From assembly GCA_017615755.1 (NCBI GenBank), contig JAFZZM010000032.1:1-54407 (forward strand): a stretch of DNA of 54,407 nt. The letters run 5' to 3'. The position numbers and the translations under genes were made by a program. The first letter of the stretch is position 1. The number at the start of each line of letters is the position of its first letter. Below the pieces are notes generated by a model that saw only the letters and a list, made by a program, of their open reading frames with translations, was not told the origin of the DNA and ran no database searches. Below are positions 1 to 8,100 of this stretch, one piece after another. The DNA comes from Clostridiales bacterium. Its GTDB lineage: Bacteria > Bacillota > Clostridia > Saccharofermentanales > Saccharofermentanaceae.

Positions 1-41
1 GGCCTGTCGGCCGGGGCCCGCGCCAGCCGCTTTTGGCGCAT

Positions 42-64
42 AAAAACACCCCGCCGGGGGAGTG
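42..64 (-). terminator. Probable intrinsic terminator of the solute-binding lipoprotein gene
   Basis: Read on the minus strand, CAC(T)CCC pairs with GGGGTG and is followed by TTTTTA. It lies about 90 bases beyond the stop codon at 155. The stem is short with one bulged T, so this is only moderately certain. The remaining bases 1-154 hold no convincing gene. Confidence 0.45.
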
Positions 65-154
65 CTCGGGCGAAGCAGATGGTAGCTTCGAGGGAGACAG
101 AGCACTCGACACAGCGGGGCTTATTCGGTCAGGCGACGTGAGTGTAGCACGTCC

Positions 155-2698
155 TTATCTTTCCTGTACGGCGATAGTCGATCGTTTCTGGATGTTCTTT
201 AAGACGTCATCGAAGCTGGTCCAGCCGAAGAGGTAATGGTGCGCTTCATCGACGACGATGTCCGTGATCGCGCCGTCGATCGTCTTGCAAGAGGAGACGG
301 AAGAGATGAGTGCTTCGAGAGCATCAACATCTTCCTCACGGAAAACATACGGTTCACTGCCGAAGCCGGACGGGTCTTCCTTATACTGTTTCAAAACTTC
401 TCCGGCGAGCTCCATCTCTGACTTACAGTTGGAGTGGAATGCATTCTTATTGACAGGCAGCGTATTCGTGTTGTAGCTGAGTGAACGCTGGTTTTCTTCC
501 TCGAGGAGGAAACGGATGAAATCCCAGGCCGCATCCGGATCAGAAGCGCATTTGGTGATGGACATCGCGACCTGACCGTTTACGAGCATGTCTGTACCTT
601 CATTCGTCGGATAACCCGTGAAGATCGTCTTGGAACCGACCTTCGGCTCCTTGAGGAAGCAATAATCTTCCAGGTCGCGCATGATGATATTGCATGCTGC
701 GTACTGACCCTCGACATAGAGCTCGTAGTCATCCCAGTAACGGCCTTCGTAGAAATTGCTGTTATTAGGAGAGGTCGGCAGTGTGTCGCCACTTTCTTTA
801 ACGGCATCGAGCAGGTCCTTAAAAGCATCTGTCTCGAAATTGACTTTGCGGTTTGCGTTATCGACGAACCGGGAAGTCGACGCCCCCAGCCATGTTACTA
901 GAAGATCATCGGCCGGATACTTCGGCAGGAACATTCTCGTCTCCGGGAGCTTTTCCTTCATTGTCATTGCATCCTGGAATGTCCACTTTTCCTTGGCGCC
1001 CTCGTAGAAACTGTTGACCGCCATGCCTTCGAGCGTGTAGGTGAGCGGGATGGAGTACATTTTGCCGTCTTCCGTTTCAAAAGCACTGAAGATGTTCGTG
1101 TAGTATTCGTCTTTGTTGATCGTGCTGTCGGAGGACAGATAGGTCTTCAGATCAAGAAGTGTCTTATCGTCAGAGAAATCGGAAAGCGACGAGAAGCCGA
1201 CGAGGATATCCGGACCCGTTCCTCCGTACAGATCGTCGAGCATCGTTTCAGCACTTTCGTGCATGATGGTCGCCTTGGTTTGATTCGAATAACCGAGGGA
1301 AGGCTTACTATAATCGACGACCTCAATGCGTGCTTTGCCGTTCGGATCGGAATTGTATTCATTGACCTTATCCATGAACGTGGAATCCGTAACGTCACAC
1401 ACACCCATCTTGAGAAGTGTTTTTCCCGCATTCGGATTCTTATCCGTGCTGCGCTGTACTTTCACGACGGCCATGCGGGAGTAGAGGTCATCGCTGCAGT
1501 GAATGGCGAGATCGAAAATGTCGCCTTCCACGAGAAACTTGAAAAAGATCATGGAATCTTCCGATTCAACGACAGCATCGTCAATTTCCAGCGCAGTAAA
1601 ACTCAAGTCCGTGTCCTGCCAGGACAGAACAGGTGTCATGGTACCGTTGGCCAGATCGAGTTTCTGTACGCCGGAAACGTCGAAAGAATAGCTGTCATAA
1701 CGATCGTGGAGCGAATTGAAAAACTCCTTGTTGACGCCGAACTCTTTGCCGACGAGTTCGCCGGTGTTCACATCGACTTCCTGGATCGCCGGCGTATTTC
1801 CGAACATGTAGACAGCGTACCACTTGCCGTTGTCATAGAGCATCTGACCGTTGAGGTCTTTCTTTTCCACTTCGTTGATCTTTTTGCCCTGGTTGTTGAA
1901 GAGGTAGAACTTGCCTTCGCAGGAAACGAGCAGGTTGCCGTTTTCAACATAGTAGACCTGCATGTGATCAAGCTTGGAAGCACCTTCCAGCTCGAAGTCG
2001 CGGACCTTTTCACCCTTGGAATTGATGACGAAAAGATATGGAACAGAGACGCAGGTCGACCAATCCATGACGTGGGTGACGACCAGGATCTCGCCGTTTC
2101 CGATGTCGAACGCACGGTGGAACTGCGTATCCTCACCCAGCTTGATCGCGTTGAGATTGTTGCCGTCCATGTCGAAGATCTGCAGACTGTTGTAGCAATA
2201 CTCGGCCTGCATCTCCAGGTATCTCTCATATGTCTTATCGTTATTCAGATCCATGGAGTTCATCTCCTTCTGGACATCATCCGGGATCACGATATTTACA
2301 AAGACATTGGCCAGGATCAGGCCGCCTGCCGAGGTGAGTTCATTGAACTGCGTTCGTTCGATCTGTCTGTCGTCAGGTACCTTGACTTTAAGCTCCGCAG
2401 TGGTAGTGGTGTAATACGCATCGTCCGCACCCAGGGTACGTACCGGATTCTGCTTCAGTTCTTTTCCCGCACGGCCTCTGGAAGAGCCGTCATCTGAAGC
2501 GTCCGTTCCCTTGGTGTCGCCATTGTCGCCGTCTTTTCCGTCATCGCCATCTTTGTCTGCGGTGTCGGTGACGTTGCTTTTGCTCGTGCTGTCGTCTTTG
2601 CCGTCGTCCTTCTTGGATTTCGAGCGGCAGGCTGCCATCGGCAGGACCATTCCTGTTGCCAGTGCTACTGCGCAGATCTTTCTGATCGTCTTTTTCAT
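155..2698 (-). CDS. Large lipoprotein: propeller-like N-terminal half plus extracellular solute-binding protein half
   Basis: Seen: 847 residues beginning with a lysine-rich signal peptide and the lipobox LPMAAC (Cys24), then a Lys/Asp/Gly-rich linker to about residue 80. Residues ~95-420 hold repeated short strands such as SLQIFDMDGNNL and LFVINSKGEKVRDF, resembling a beta-propeller. Residues ~425-830 look like an ABC solute-binding protein family 1 fold, with GPDILVGFS, YSIPLTYTLEGMAVNS and AMSITKCASDPDAAWDFIRF. An AAAGGA/GGAGG site precedes the ATG. Family knowledge: such proteins sit on the outer membrane face and bind sugars or peptides. Inference: the propeller half may sense or present a ligand. 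No permease or ATPase gene is adjacent, so import is not supported by context. It is a paralogue of the next gene. Confidence 0.75.
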   Translation of the reverse strand: MKKTIRKICAVALATGMVLPMAACRSKSKKDDGKDDSTSKSNVTDTADKDGDDGKDGDNGDTKGTDASDDGSSRGRAGKELKQNPVRTLGADDAYYTTTTAELKVKVPDDRQIERTQFNELTSAGGLILANVFVNIVIPDDVQKEMNSMDLNNDKTYERYLEMQAEYCYNSLQIFDMDGNNLNAIKLGEDTQFHRAFDIGNGEILVVTHVMDWSTCVSVPYLFVINSKGEKVRDFELEGASKLDHMQVYYVENGNLLVSCEGKFYLFNNQGKKINEVEKKDLNGQMLYDNGKWYAVYMFGNTPAIQEVDVNTGELVGKEFGVNKEFFNSLHDRYDSYSFDVSGVQKLDLANGTMTPVLSWQDTDLSFTALEIDDAVVESEDSMIFFKFLVEGDIFDLAIHCSDDLYSRMAVVKVQRSTDKNPNAGKTLLKMGVCDVTDSTFMDKVNEYNSDPNGKARIEVVDYSKPSLGYSNQTKATIMHESAETMLDDLYGGTGPDILVGFSSLSDFSDDKTLLDLKTYLSSDSTINKDEYYTNIFSAFETEDGKMYSIPLTYTLEGMAVNSFYEGAKEKWTFQDAMTMKEKLPETRMFLPKYPADDLLVTWLGASTSRFVDNANRKVNFETDAFKDLLDAVKESGDTLPTSPNNSNFYEGRYWDDYELYVEGQYAACNIIMRDLEDYCFLKEPKVGSKTIFTGYPTNEGTDMLVNGQVAMSITKCASDPDAAWDFIRFLLEEENQRSLSYNTNTLPVNKNAFHSNCKSEMELAGEVLKQYKEDPSGFGSEPYVFREEDVDALEALISSVSSCKTIDGAITDIVVDEAHHYLFGWTSFDDVLKNIQKRSTIAVQER

Positions 2699-2819
2699 TT
2701 CCTTTTTCCTCCAAAGTTTTCTGTCTGTTTCTCAAAATGTCTGTTTAGGTTTGTGATCATTTTCATCACTTCAATTGGTTAACTTACTGCTTTGATCGGT
2801 ATTCCTCTTTTCATTGTTT

Positions 2820-5315
2820 TCAACGCTCCTGAACGATAAGAGTCGTTCTGTTCTGAATGTTCTTGCATACGTCATCGATCGTTCTCTGGCCGGCGAAGAA
2901 TGCCGCGGCTTCTTCGAGTACGATGTTCAGCACGTCGTTGTCGATCTGCTTCGAAGTCTCAACAGATGAGATCAGGGAAGCGAGCTTATCGGCATCAGCC
3001 TGCGTCAGAACGTTCGGCTTATATTCCTGTTCATTTCCGGAACTCTTCCTGTAATCTTCGGCGAACTTTTCACTGACCTTGATCTCGGTCGTGCAGTTTG
3101 TGTAGAATGCTTTTTTGCTGACCGGGAATGTCTGCATGTTGAAGCTCAGTTCGCGCTGCACGTCTTCACCAAGGAACGAGCGGATGAACTCCCAGGCCAG
3201 CTCCGGATTCGATGCTGTTTTCGTGATCGACATCGCGATCTCGCCAAATGCGGTCATGCCCATGCCTTCTTTTGACGGATAGCCGGTAAAGATCACATTC
3301 GCGCCGTAGTTGTTGTTCACCAGTGCCGCGTAATCATCAAGGGAACGAAGCGAGGTGTTGCAGGATGCGACCATGCCCATAAGGAAGAGCATGTCATCGT
3401 TGAGGTGACCAGTTGAAGATAACGGCATATCTGAGATTCCGTCGGTTGCCGTTGAACCCGCATTCTCCGGCTCGCCGTATTTTTTCACTGCCTCGAGCAT
3501 CGCCTTGAACTCATCCGACTCGAAGTTGACCTTCTGGTTCACGTTGTCCACGAGCTTTTCGGTCATGGCGTACATCCATCTGGTGAGCATCTCCTTGTAC
3601 TCAATCTTCTGCATGGCCTGCACGTCATCCGGAACGGCAGCGGCAACAGCATCCAGATCTGCGAATGTCCACTTTTCCTTGGCGCCCTTGAACGAGGAAT
3701 TGACCGCCATACCATCGATCGTGTATGTGATCGGAAGTGAGAAGAGCTTGCCATCCGTTTCAAAAGCACTGATGATGTTCGTAAAGTAGTCGTCTTTGTT
3801 GATGGTGTCGTCGTTATCGAGGAACGTCTTCAGGTCGAGTAATGTGTTGTCATTATTAAACTGCGATACTTCGGAGAATCCGACAAGGATATCCGGGGCC
3901 GTGCCGCTTAAAAGATCGAGCGTCAGTTTGCCGGCGCTCTCGGCGAGACGCTGTGTCGAACCGGTGATGTCCCAATAATCGCTTGAGTTTGCAGAGTAGT
4001 CGAAGATCTCGACACGCGCATGGTTTTCAGGGTTGGTGTTGTACGCGATGATCTGATCGAGAAATAACGAATCGTCGATGCCGTCCACGCCCAGTCGCAG
4101 CACTTCCTTGCCGGCGTGCGGATTCTTATCGGCGCGAGTGATTTTGACGACGGACATTCTGTTTCCGACGCCGCCCTTTTGGTCCATCGCGGTGCGGGCT
4201 TCTTCTTCGTTGTATTCCATCTTGAAGAAGACCATGGAATCTTCGGACTCGATCCGTCCGCCCTCGGTCTTAAGATTTGCCGAGTTGATGTCGGTATCTT
4301 TCCAGTTGAAGACCATGGTTGAGCTTCCGTCGGTCATATCGTACTTTTCGATTCCGTTCGTGTTCATCAGGAAGCAGTCACTCACACCCTGCTTGAGTGA
4401 GAAGATCTTGTCGTCGACCTTGATCGGATCGCCGACCAGTTTGCCGGTACCGACTTTGAGCTCCTGCACGAGCGCGGAATAACTGTCTGATTCGTACTTC
4501 GGCATCACGGCGTACCACTTGCCGTCAGAGCAGAACAGCTGGCCGTTCAGGTCCTGGTTCTCGATCTTGTTGATGAGCTTGCCCTGCGGATCCAGAACGA
4601 AGATCTGTCTTGTGGCGGCGAGCAGGATGTTGCCGTTACTTGCCACATACACATGCACATCGTTGAGCGGTTCTTTTATATCGATGTTGATGTCGCGGAC
4701 TTTTTCGCCGGTTGCGGAAAGTACAAAAAGCTTCGGTGTCGTGGAGCAGTCTTTCAAGTCCAGTTTTCCTGTGACGACCAGGATCTCTCCATCTTCGAGT
4801 GCAAAAGCACTTGTGAATTCTGCGCCGTTTTCGATTTCGACTGTGCCGAGGTTGTTGCCTTCGAGATCGAAGAGCTGCAGGCTGTTTGTGGAGTATTCTT
4901 CACAGATCTTGTTGTAGCGATCCCACTCGGCTTCATTATCGAGGTTCAGCTTATACATTTCCGCTTCGACTTCGGCCGGCTTCTTAAACTCAATATGTAC
5001 GTTTGAAAGTACTCGCTCGCCGACAGCGTAGGCGCTGGTGAATTCGGTGTAAAGGATCTCTTTTCCGTTCGGGACATTGACTTTCATCTCAGCGATGTTG
5101 GCGTTAAAGAATGCATCGCCTTCTTCAATGATACGTCCTTTTTCTTTTCGTGTAAGTTCCGGAGCATTGGCAGAAGGTTTACTTCCATCAGTACCGCCAT
5201 TGCCGTTTTCCGGTGAAGTGGAACCGTTTTTGTTATTCTTGCTGCAAGCCGCCATCGGCAGGACCATGCCCGTCACCAGCGCTGCTGCAAGTACACTTCG
5301 GTATATTTTCTTCAT
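2820..5315 (-). CDS. Paralogous lipoprotein: propeller-like half plus solute-binding protein half
   Basis: Seen: 831 residues with the same order as its neighbour: signal peptide with lipobox LPMAAC, Gly/Asn/Ser linker, strand-rich half with SLQLFDLEGNNLGTVEI and KLFVLSATGEKVRDI, then a solute-binding-like half with APDILVGFSEV, LPITYTIDGMAVNS and AMSITKTASNPELAWEFIRSF. An AAGGAGG site lies just before the ATG. A minus-strand -10-like TACAAT (ATTGTA on plus at 5355-5360) could start transcription. The two genes clearly arose by tandem duplication, since domain order and motifs match throughout while the linkers differ. The gap between them is 121 bases with no clear terminator, so co-transcription is possible. 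The ligand is unknown. Confidence 0.75.
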   Translation of the reverse strand: MKKIYRSVLAAALVTGMVLPMAACSKNNKNGSTSPENGNGGTDGSKPSANAPELTRKEKGRIIEEGDAFFNANIAEMKVNVPNGKEILYTEFTSAYAVGERVLSNVHIEFKKPAEVEAEMYKLNLDNEAEWDRYNKICEEYSTNSLQLFDLEGNNLGTVEIENGAEFTSAFALEDGEILVVTGKLDLKDCSTTPKLFVLSATGEKVRDINIDIKEPLNDVHVYVASNGNILLAATRQIFVLDPQGKLINKIENQDLNGQLFCSDGKWYAVMPKYESDSYSALVQELKVGTGKLVGDPIKVDDKIFSLKQGVSDCFLMNTNGIEKYDMTDGSSTMVFNWKDTDINSANLKTEGGRIESEDSMVFFKMEYNEEEARTAMDQKGGVGNRMSVVKITRADKNPHAGKEVLRLGVDGIDDSLFLDQIIAYNTNPENHARVEIFDYSANSSDYWDITGSTQRLAESAGKLTLDLLSGTAPDILVGFSEVSQFNNDNTLLDLKTFLDNDDTINKDDYFTNIISAFETDGKLFSLPITYTIDGMAVNSSFKGAKEKWTFADLDAVAAAVPDDVQAMQKIEYKEMLTRWMYAMTEKLVDNVNQKVNFESDEFKAMLEAVKKYGEPENAGSTATDGISDMPLSSTGHLNDDMLFLMGMVASCNTSLRSLDDYAALVNNNYGANVIFTGYPSKEGMGMTAFGEIAMSITKTASNPELAWEFIRSFLGEDVQRELSFNMQTFPVSKKAFYTNCTTEIKVSEKFAEDYRKSSGNEQEYKPNVLTQADADKLASLISSVETSKQIDNDVLNIVLEEAAAFFAGQRTIDDVCKNIQNRTTLIVQER

Positions 5316-5418
5316 TGTCTTCCTCCTTGGTGTCGATTGTGTTTTTCTGGCTCCATTGTAGCGGATGTTATTATTTTTTGAGTGAAAAAAGTGTCACCTG
5401 AAATAAAACAGTTACAAA

Positions 5419-5456
5419 CGTAGAAAAAAGCACCGGAACTAGTGCTTTTTCCTACG
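5419..5456. terminator. Long hairpin between divergent genes
   Basis: A 15-base arm starting CGTAGAAAA (5419-5433) pairs with GTGCTTTTTCCTACG (5442-5456) with one mismatch and an 8-base loop. T-rich sequence lies within the right arm, not after it. It sits between divergent genes, so it could be a terminator for stray transcription, an RNA structure or a protein-binding site. It contains the locally over-used word AGTGCTTTT. Confidence 0.4.
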
Positions 5457-5498
5457 AAATTATGGTTAGCATGGAGGGGGTAGTTGTAAGGAGGGGGT

Positions 5499-5529
5499 GT
5501 GGAAGCGGACCTTGGTAATCCGCTTCCAC
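5499..5529. other. Perfect 11-bp inverted repeat
   Basis: GTGGAAGCGGA (5499-5509) is exactly mirrored by TCCGCTTCCAC (5519-5529) around a 9-base loop. It lies in the 500-base intergenic stretch between the divergent lipoprotein genes, in which no gene is visible. It could be an operator or RNA hairpin. No T-run follows, so a terminator is unlikely. Confidence 0.4.
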
Positions 5530-5818
5530 GATATGAAATAAAATAGAAGATATTATGGAGGGGAAATTCCCCTATCAGAGGGTTTGGAGAAGTGGGTTAC
5601 TTGGTGTTTGGCTGTGCCATCGCCCTCTGACAAATTCATTGTCGCATTGCCGTATGACTTTGAAATGACGCGAAGGTGAGTATTCTGTCACATGGGGGAG
5701 CGCGCCGCGGCTCGCGTTAGTCGGTGACAAAATTATCACGTTTTTTTGTGAAATGTTGGCTATACTTGCGTTGTAATCCAAACGACAACACTGTTATGCA
5801 TTATAAAGGAGAACGATT

Positions 5819-7657
5819 ATGAAAAAACCTATTAAAGTTGTCGCCGCGATGCTCGCGGCAACGATGGCGCTTTCGATGGCGGCATGCGGAAAAGATTCCA
5901 AGGAGACGGAGAAAAAGTGGACGGCCCCGTCCGGAACGGGCGAGACAACCGTGGCGACGACTGCGGAAGAAACGACTACTGCAGAAACTACCGCGGCGGC
6001 CGACGGGTCCGACGCATCCGGCGCGGACGCGAACGCAGACGGAAACGCAAATTCCGGCTCCCTCCAGTTGAAAAACCTGAAGGGCGCGGTGCCGGAGCCG
6101 AACTGCAAGATCGAGTTCAAAAAGCAGGAGGATCGTTACCACTATAATATGGATCTGACTTTAGATACCGAGAACAACACGATCGGCGGCCACGTCGAGT
6201 TAACCTTCTTTAACGACTCCGACAAGGACTGGGAGAAGCTCTGCCTGCGCGATTATTCGAGCCTTTTCATCAACGCGCAGACTGCGGGTTATGACGGCGC
6301 GCTCGACACAAACGGTGCGCTCACGAAGATCGAAAACATCACGGACGGAAGATCAAACGAGACGCTCAAACTGGACCGCGAAACGGATGTTTCCGTTGTC
6401 TGGCTTTCTCTTTCAAAAGCACTTGCCCCGGGGGAAAAGATGACTCTTTCTTACGATTTCGAAGCGAAGATCCCGACCGTTGCCGACCGCTACGGCGTGG
6501 ACGACGGTGTGTTTAATATAACTAACTTCTATCCGATCCTCGCCGAATACACCAAAGACGGCTGGTCACACGAAAAATACTACGGCTGCGGCGAGTGCTT
6601 TTTCTCCGAGATCTCGGACTACGACGTAAAGATCACGACAAAAGATGACATGGTGCTCCTGACGACCGGCCTGGAAAACGGCGAAGAGAAGAAGGACGGC
6701 ATGAAGACGCAGAGCTTCCACGCGGACTGCGTGAGAGATTTCGTGTTCTGCGCGAGCAGCAAGTTCAAGCTCGTCGAGGGCGACTACAAAGACACGCACA
6801 TCCGCGTGGCCTACACCGAAGACGACCTGCCGGAAGCCAACAAGATGCTCGCCGACGAAAGCCTGCGCGCCGCGGTCGACTCGCTCAGTGCTTTTGGCGC
6901 GGCATTCGGCGAATACCCGTACAAAGATCTCGAGGTCATCATCACGCCGATCTCCGCGGGTGGCATGGAGTACCCGAACCTGGTCATCATCACGAAGAAC
7001 GTGGACAAGGAGACGGCCGCGGACACGGCTTCTTTCAAAGAACTGTGCAAGAACACGGCGGATTACATCGTTTCGCATGAGATCGGCCACCAGTGGTTCA
7101 TGGGCATCATCGGCAGCAATTCCGGCATGCAGCCGTGGCTCGACGAGTCGTTCGCGTCCTACACGGAAATCGTCTACGATCTCTATGTGTACCCGGATTC
7201 CGGCCGTTACACGCCGCCGACGGATGAGGAGCTCGAAGCTGCCCGCAAAGCAACGGAGGATTTTATCAAGCAGCAGGAGGGTGGCGGTGATGACGCCGTC
7301 GCGCCGGTCTTTGCGTTCCATTCCATGTTCTTCAATGAAACTACCGCGAAGTTCCTGAAAGCTCAGGGCCTGACCCCGGTCAACCGCGCGTACTACGCTT
7401 ATCCGGACGATTTCACCTACGTCGAATCGGTCTACCAGATCGGCAAGGAAGCCATTTTCAACATCGGCGAGACGCTCGGCCGCGACGAATTTTACGGCAT
7501 CATCCGCGAGTATATCCAGCGCAATGCGTTCACCAACGCCGACCAGAGCGACTTCTTCGAAGTGCTTTATGAACTCGCCGGCACCGACAACGAACAGCTG
7601 AACGAGATGATGGCCGCTTACTTTGACGAGAACGGCCAGCCGCAGAAGGTGTCATAA
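5819..7657 (+). CDS. M1-family zinc metallopeptidase lipoprotein, copy 1
   Basis: Seen: 612 residues; signal peptide with lipobox LSMAAC (Cys23), then a Thr/Ala/Asp-rich spacer to about residue 80. The zinc motif is HEIGH at 420-424 with the third ligand Glu443 in WLDESF. GGMEY, about residue 382, stands where M1 aminopeptidases have GxMEN and bind the substrate N-terminus. The N-terminal strand-rich region (GGHVELTFFNDS) fits the M1 beta domain. The start is set by AAAGGAG upstream of ATG. Family knowledge: M1 enzymes remove N-terminal residues from peptides. Inference: membrane-tethered peptide trimming outside the cell. It has a close tandem paralogue, and a good terminator follows. TATACT at about 5761 is a possible -10 in a context shared with the paralogue. 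Confidence 0.85.
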   Translation: MKKPIKVVAAMLAATMALSMAACGKDSKETEKKWTAPSGTGETTVATTAEETTTAETTAAADGSDASGADANADGNANSGSLQLKNLKGAVPEPNCKIEFKKQEDRYHYNMDLTLDTENNTIGGHVELTFFNDSDKDWEKLCLRDYSSLFINAQTAGYDGALDTNGALTKIENITDGRSNETLKLDRETDVSVVWLSLSKALAPGEKMTLSYDFEAKIPTVADRYGVDDGVFNITNFYPILAEYTKDGWSHEKYYGCGECFFSEISDYDVKITTKDDMVLLTTGLENGEEKKDGMKTQSFHADCVRDFVFCASSKFKLVEGDYKDTHIRVAYTEDDLPEANKMLADESLRAAVDSLSAFGAAFGEYPYKDLEVIITPISAGGMEYPNLVIITKNVDKETAADTASFKELCKNTADYIVSHEIGHQWFMGIIGSNSGMQPWLDESFASYTEIVYDLYVYPDSGRYTPPTDEELEAARKATEDFIKQQEGGGDDAVAPVFAFHSMFFNETTAKFLKAQGLTPVNRAYYAYPDDFTYVESVYQIGKEAIFNIGETLGRDEFYGIIREYIQRNAFTNADQSDFFEVLYELAGTDNEQLNEMMAAYFDENGQPQKVS

Positions 7658-7671
7658 TTTCAACGCCGTTG

Positions 7672-7723
7672 GCCGCTGGCTGCGCTTCTGCCCGAAAAGC
7701 ACTGGCGCGCCGCGGCTTTTTTT
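7672..7723 (+). terminator. Rho-independent terminator after metallopeptidase copy 1
   Basis: GCCGC-T-GGC-T-GCGC (7672-7685) pairs fully with GCGC-GCC-GCGGC (7705-7716) apart from two bulged Ts, followed by seven Ts. It lies 15 bases after the stop codon. The loop contains AAAAGCACT. Confidence 0.75.
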
Positions 7724-7786
7724 GCGCTGCGTGGGGGAATGGAAGCCGCAGTCGCTCGATCTGTCGCAAGGGCGAGTGCTTTTGGA

Positions 7787-7925
7787 GACAGAAATGGAGA
7801 CAAACGGCGAGAGTCTCCATAACTGTATCCCGGGAGGGTGTTTTGAGCGACAGAAATGGAGACAAACGGCGAAAGTCTCCAGAACTGTATCCCGGGAGGG
7901 TGTTTTGAGCGACAGAAATGGAGAC
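7787..7925. repeat. Array of 62-bp hairpin repeats (two full units and a partial)
   Basis: GACAGAAATGGAGAC starts at 7787, 7849 and 7911, exactly 62 bases apart. Each full unit contains GGAGAC followed 11 bases later by its complement GTCTCC, then CCCGGGAGGGTGTTTTGAGC. The first unit differs in a few bases, the next is almost identical. The stretch 7724-8100 contains no gene; a TATACT at about 7993 probably serves the following gene. Confidence 0.85.
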
Positions 7926-8100
7926 TTTTGGCTCGCGCACGCCCGCGCGCATATGTGACTAAACTATCATGATTTTTTGCGGCGGGTTGCGGTATACTTT
8001 ATCCGTACAATGAGACTTTTGCGAAGCGGCCGTGCGGCCGCGGTCAAGTGACATTTATGAAACACTTATGAAGTAGAAAGAAGTAAAAAGGAGAAAGAAA

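Noticed and set aside
1259..2497. 412-residue plus-strand reading frame
   Set aside because: It lies entirely antisense to the solute-binding lipoprotein gene, which has signal peptide, ribosome site and recognisable domains; the antisense frame is a composition effect.
5581..5760. Possible further phased array between the divergent lipoprotein genes
   Set aside because: TGACA-type words occur but their spacings (38 and 59) are irregular and the intervening sequence is not repeated.
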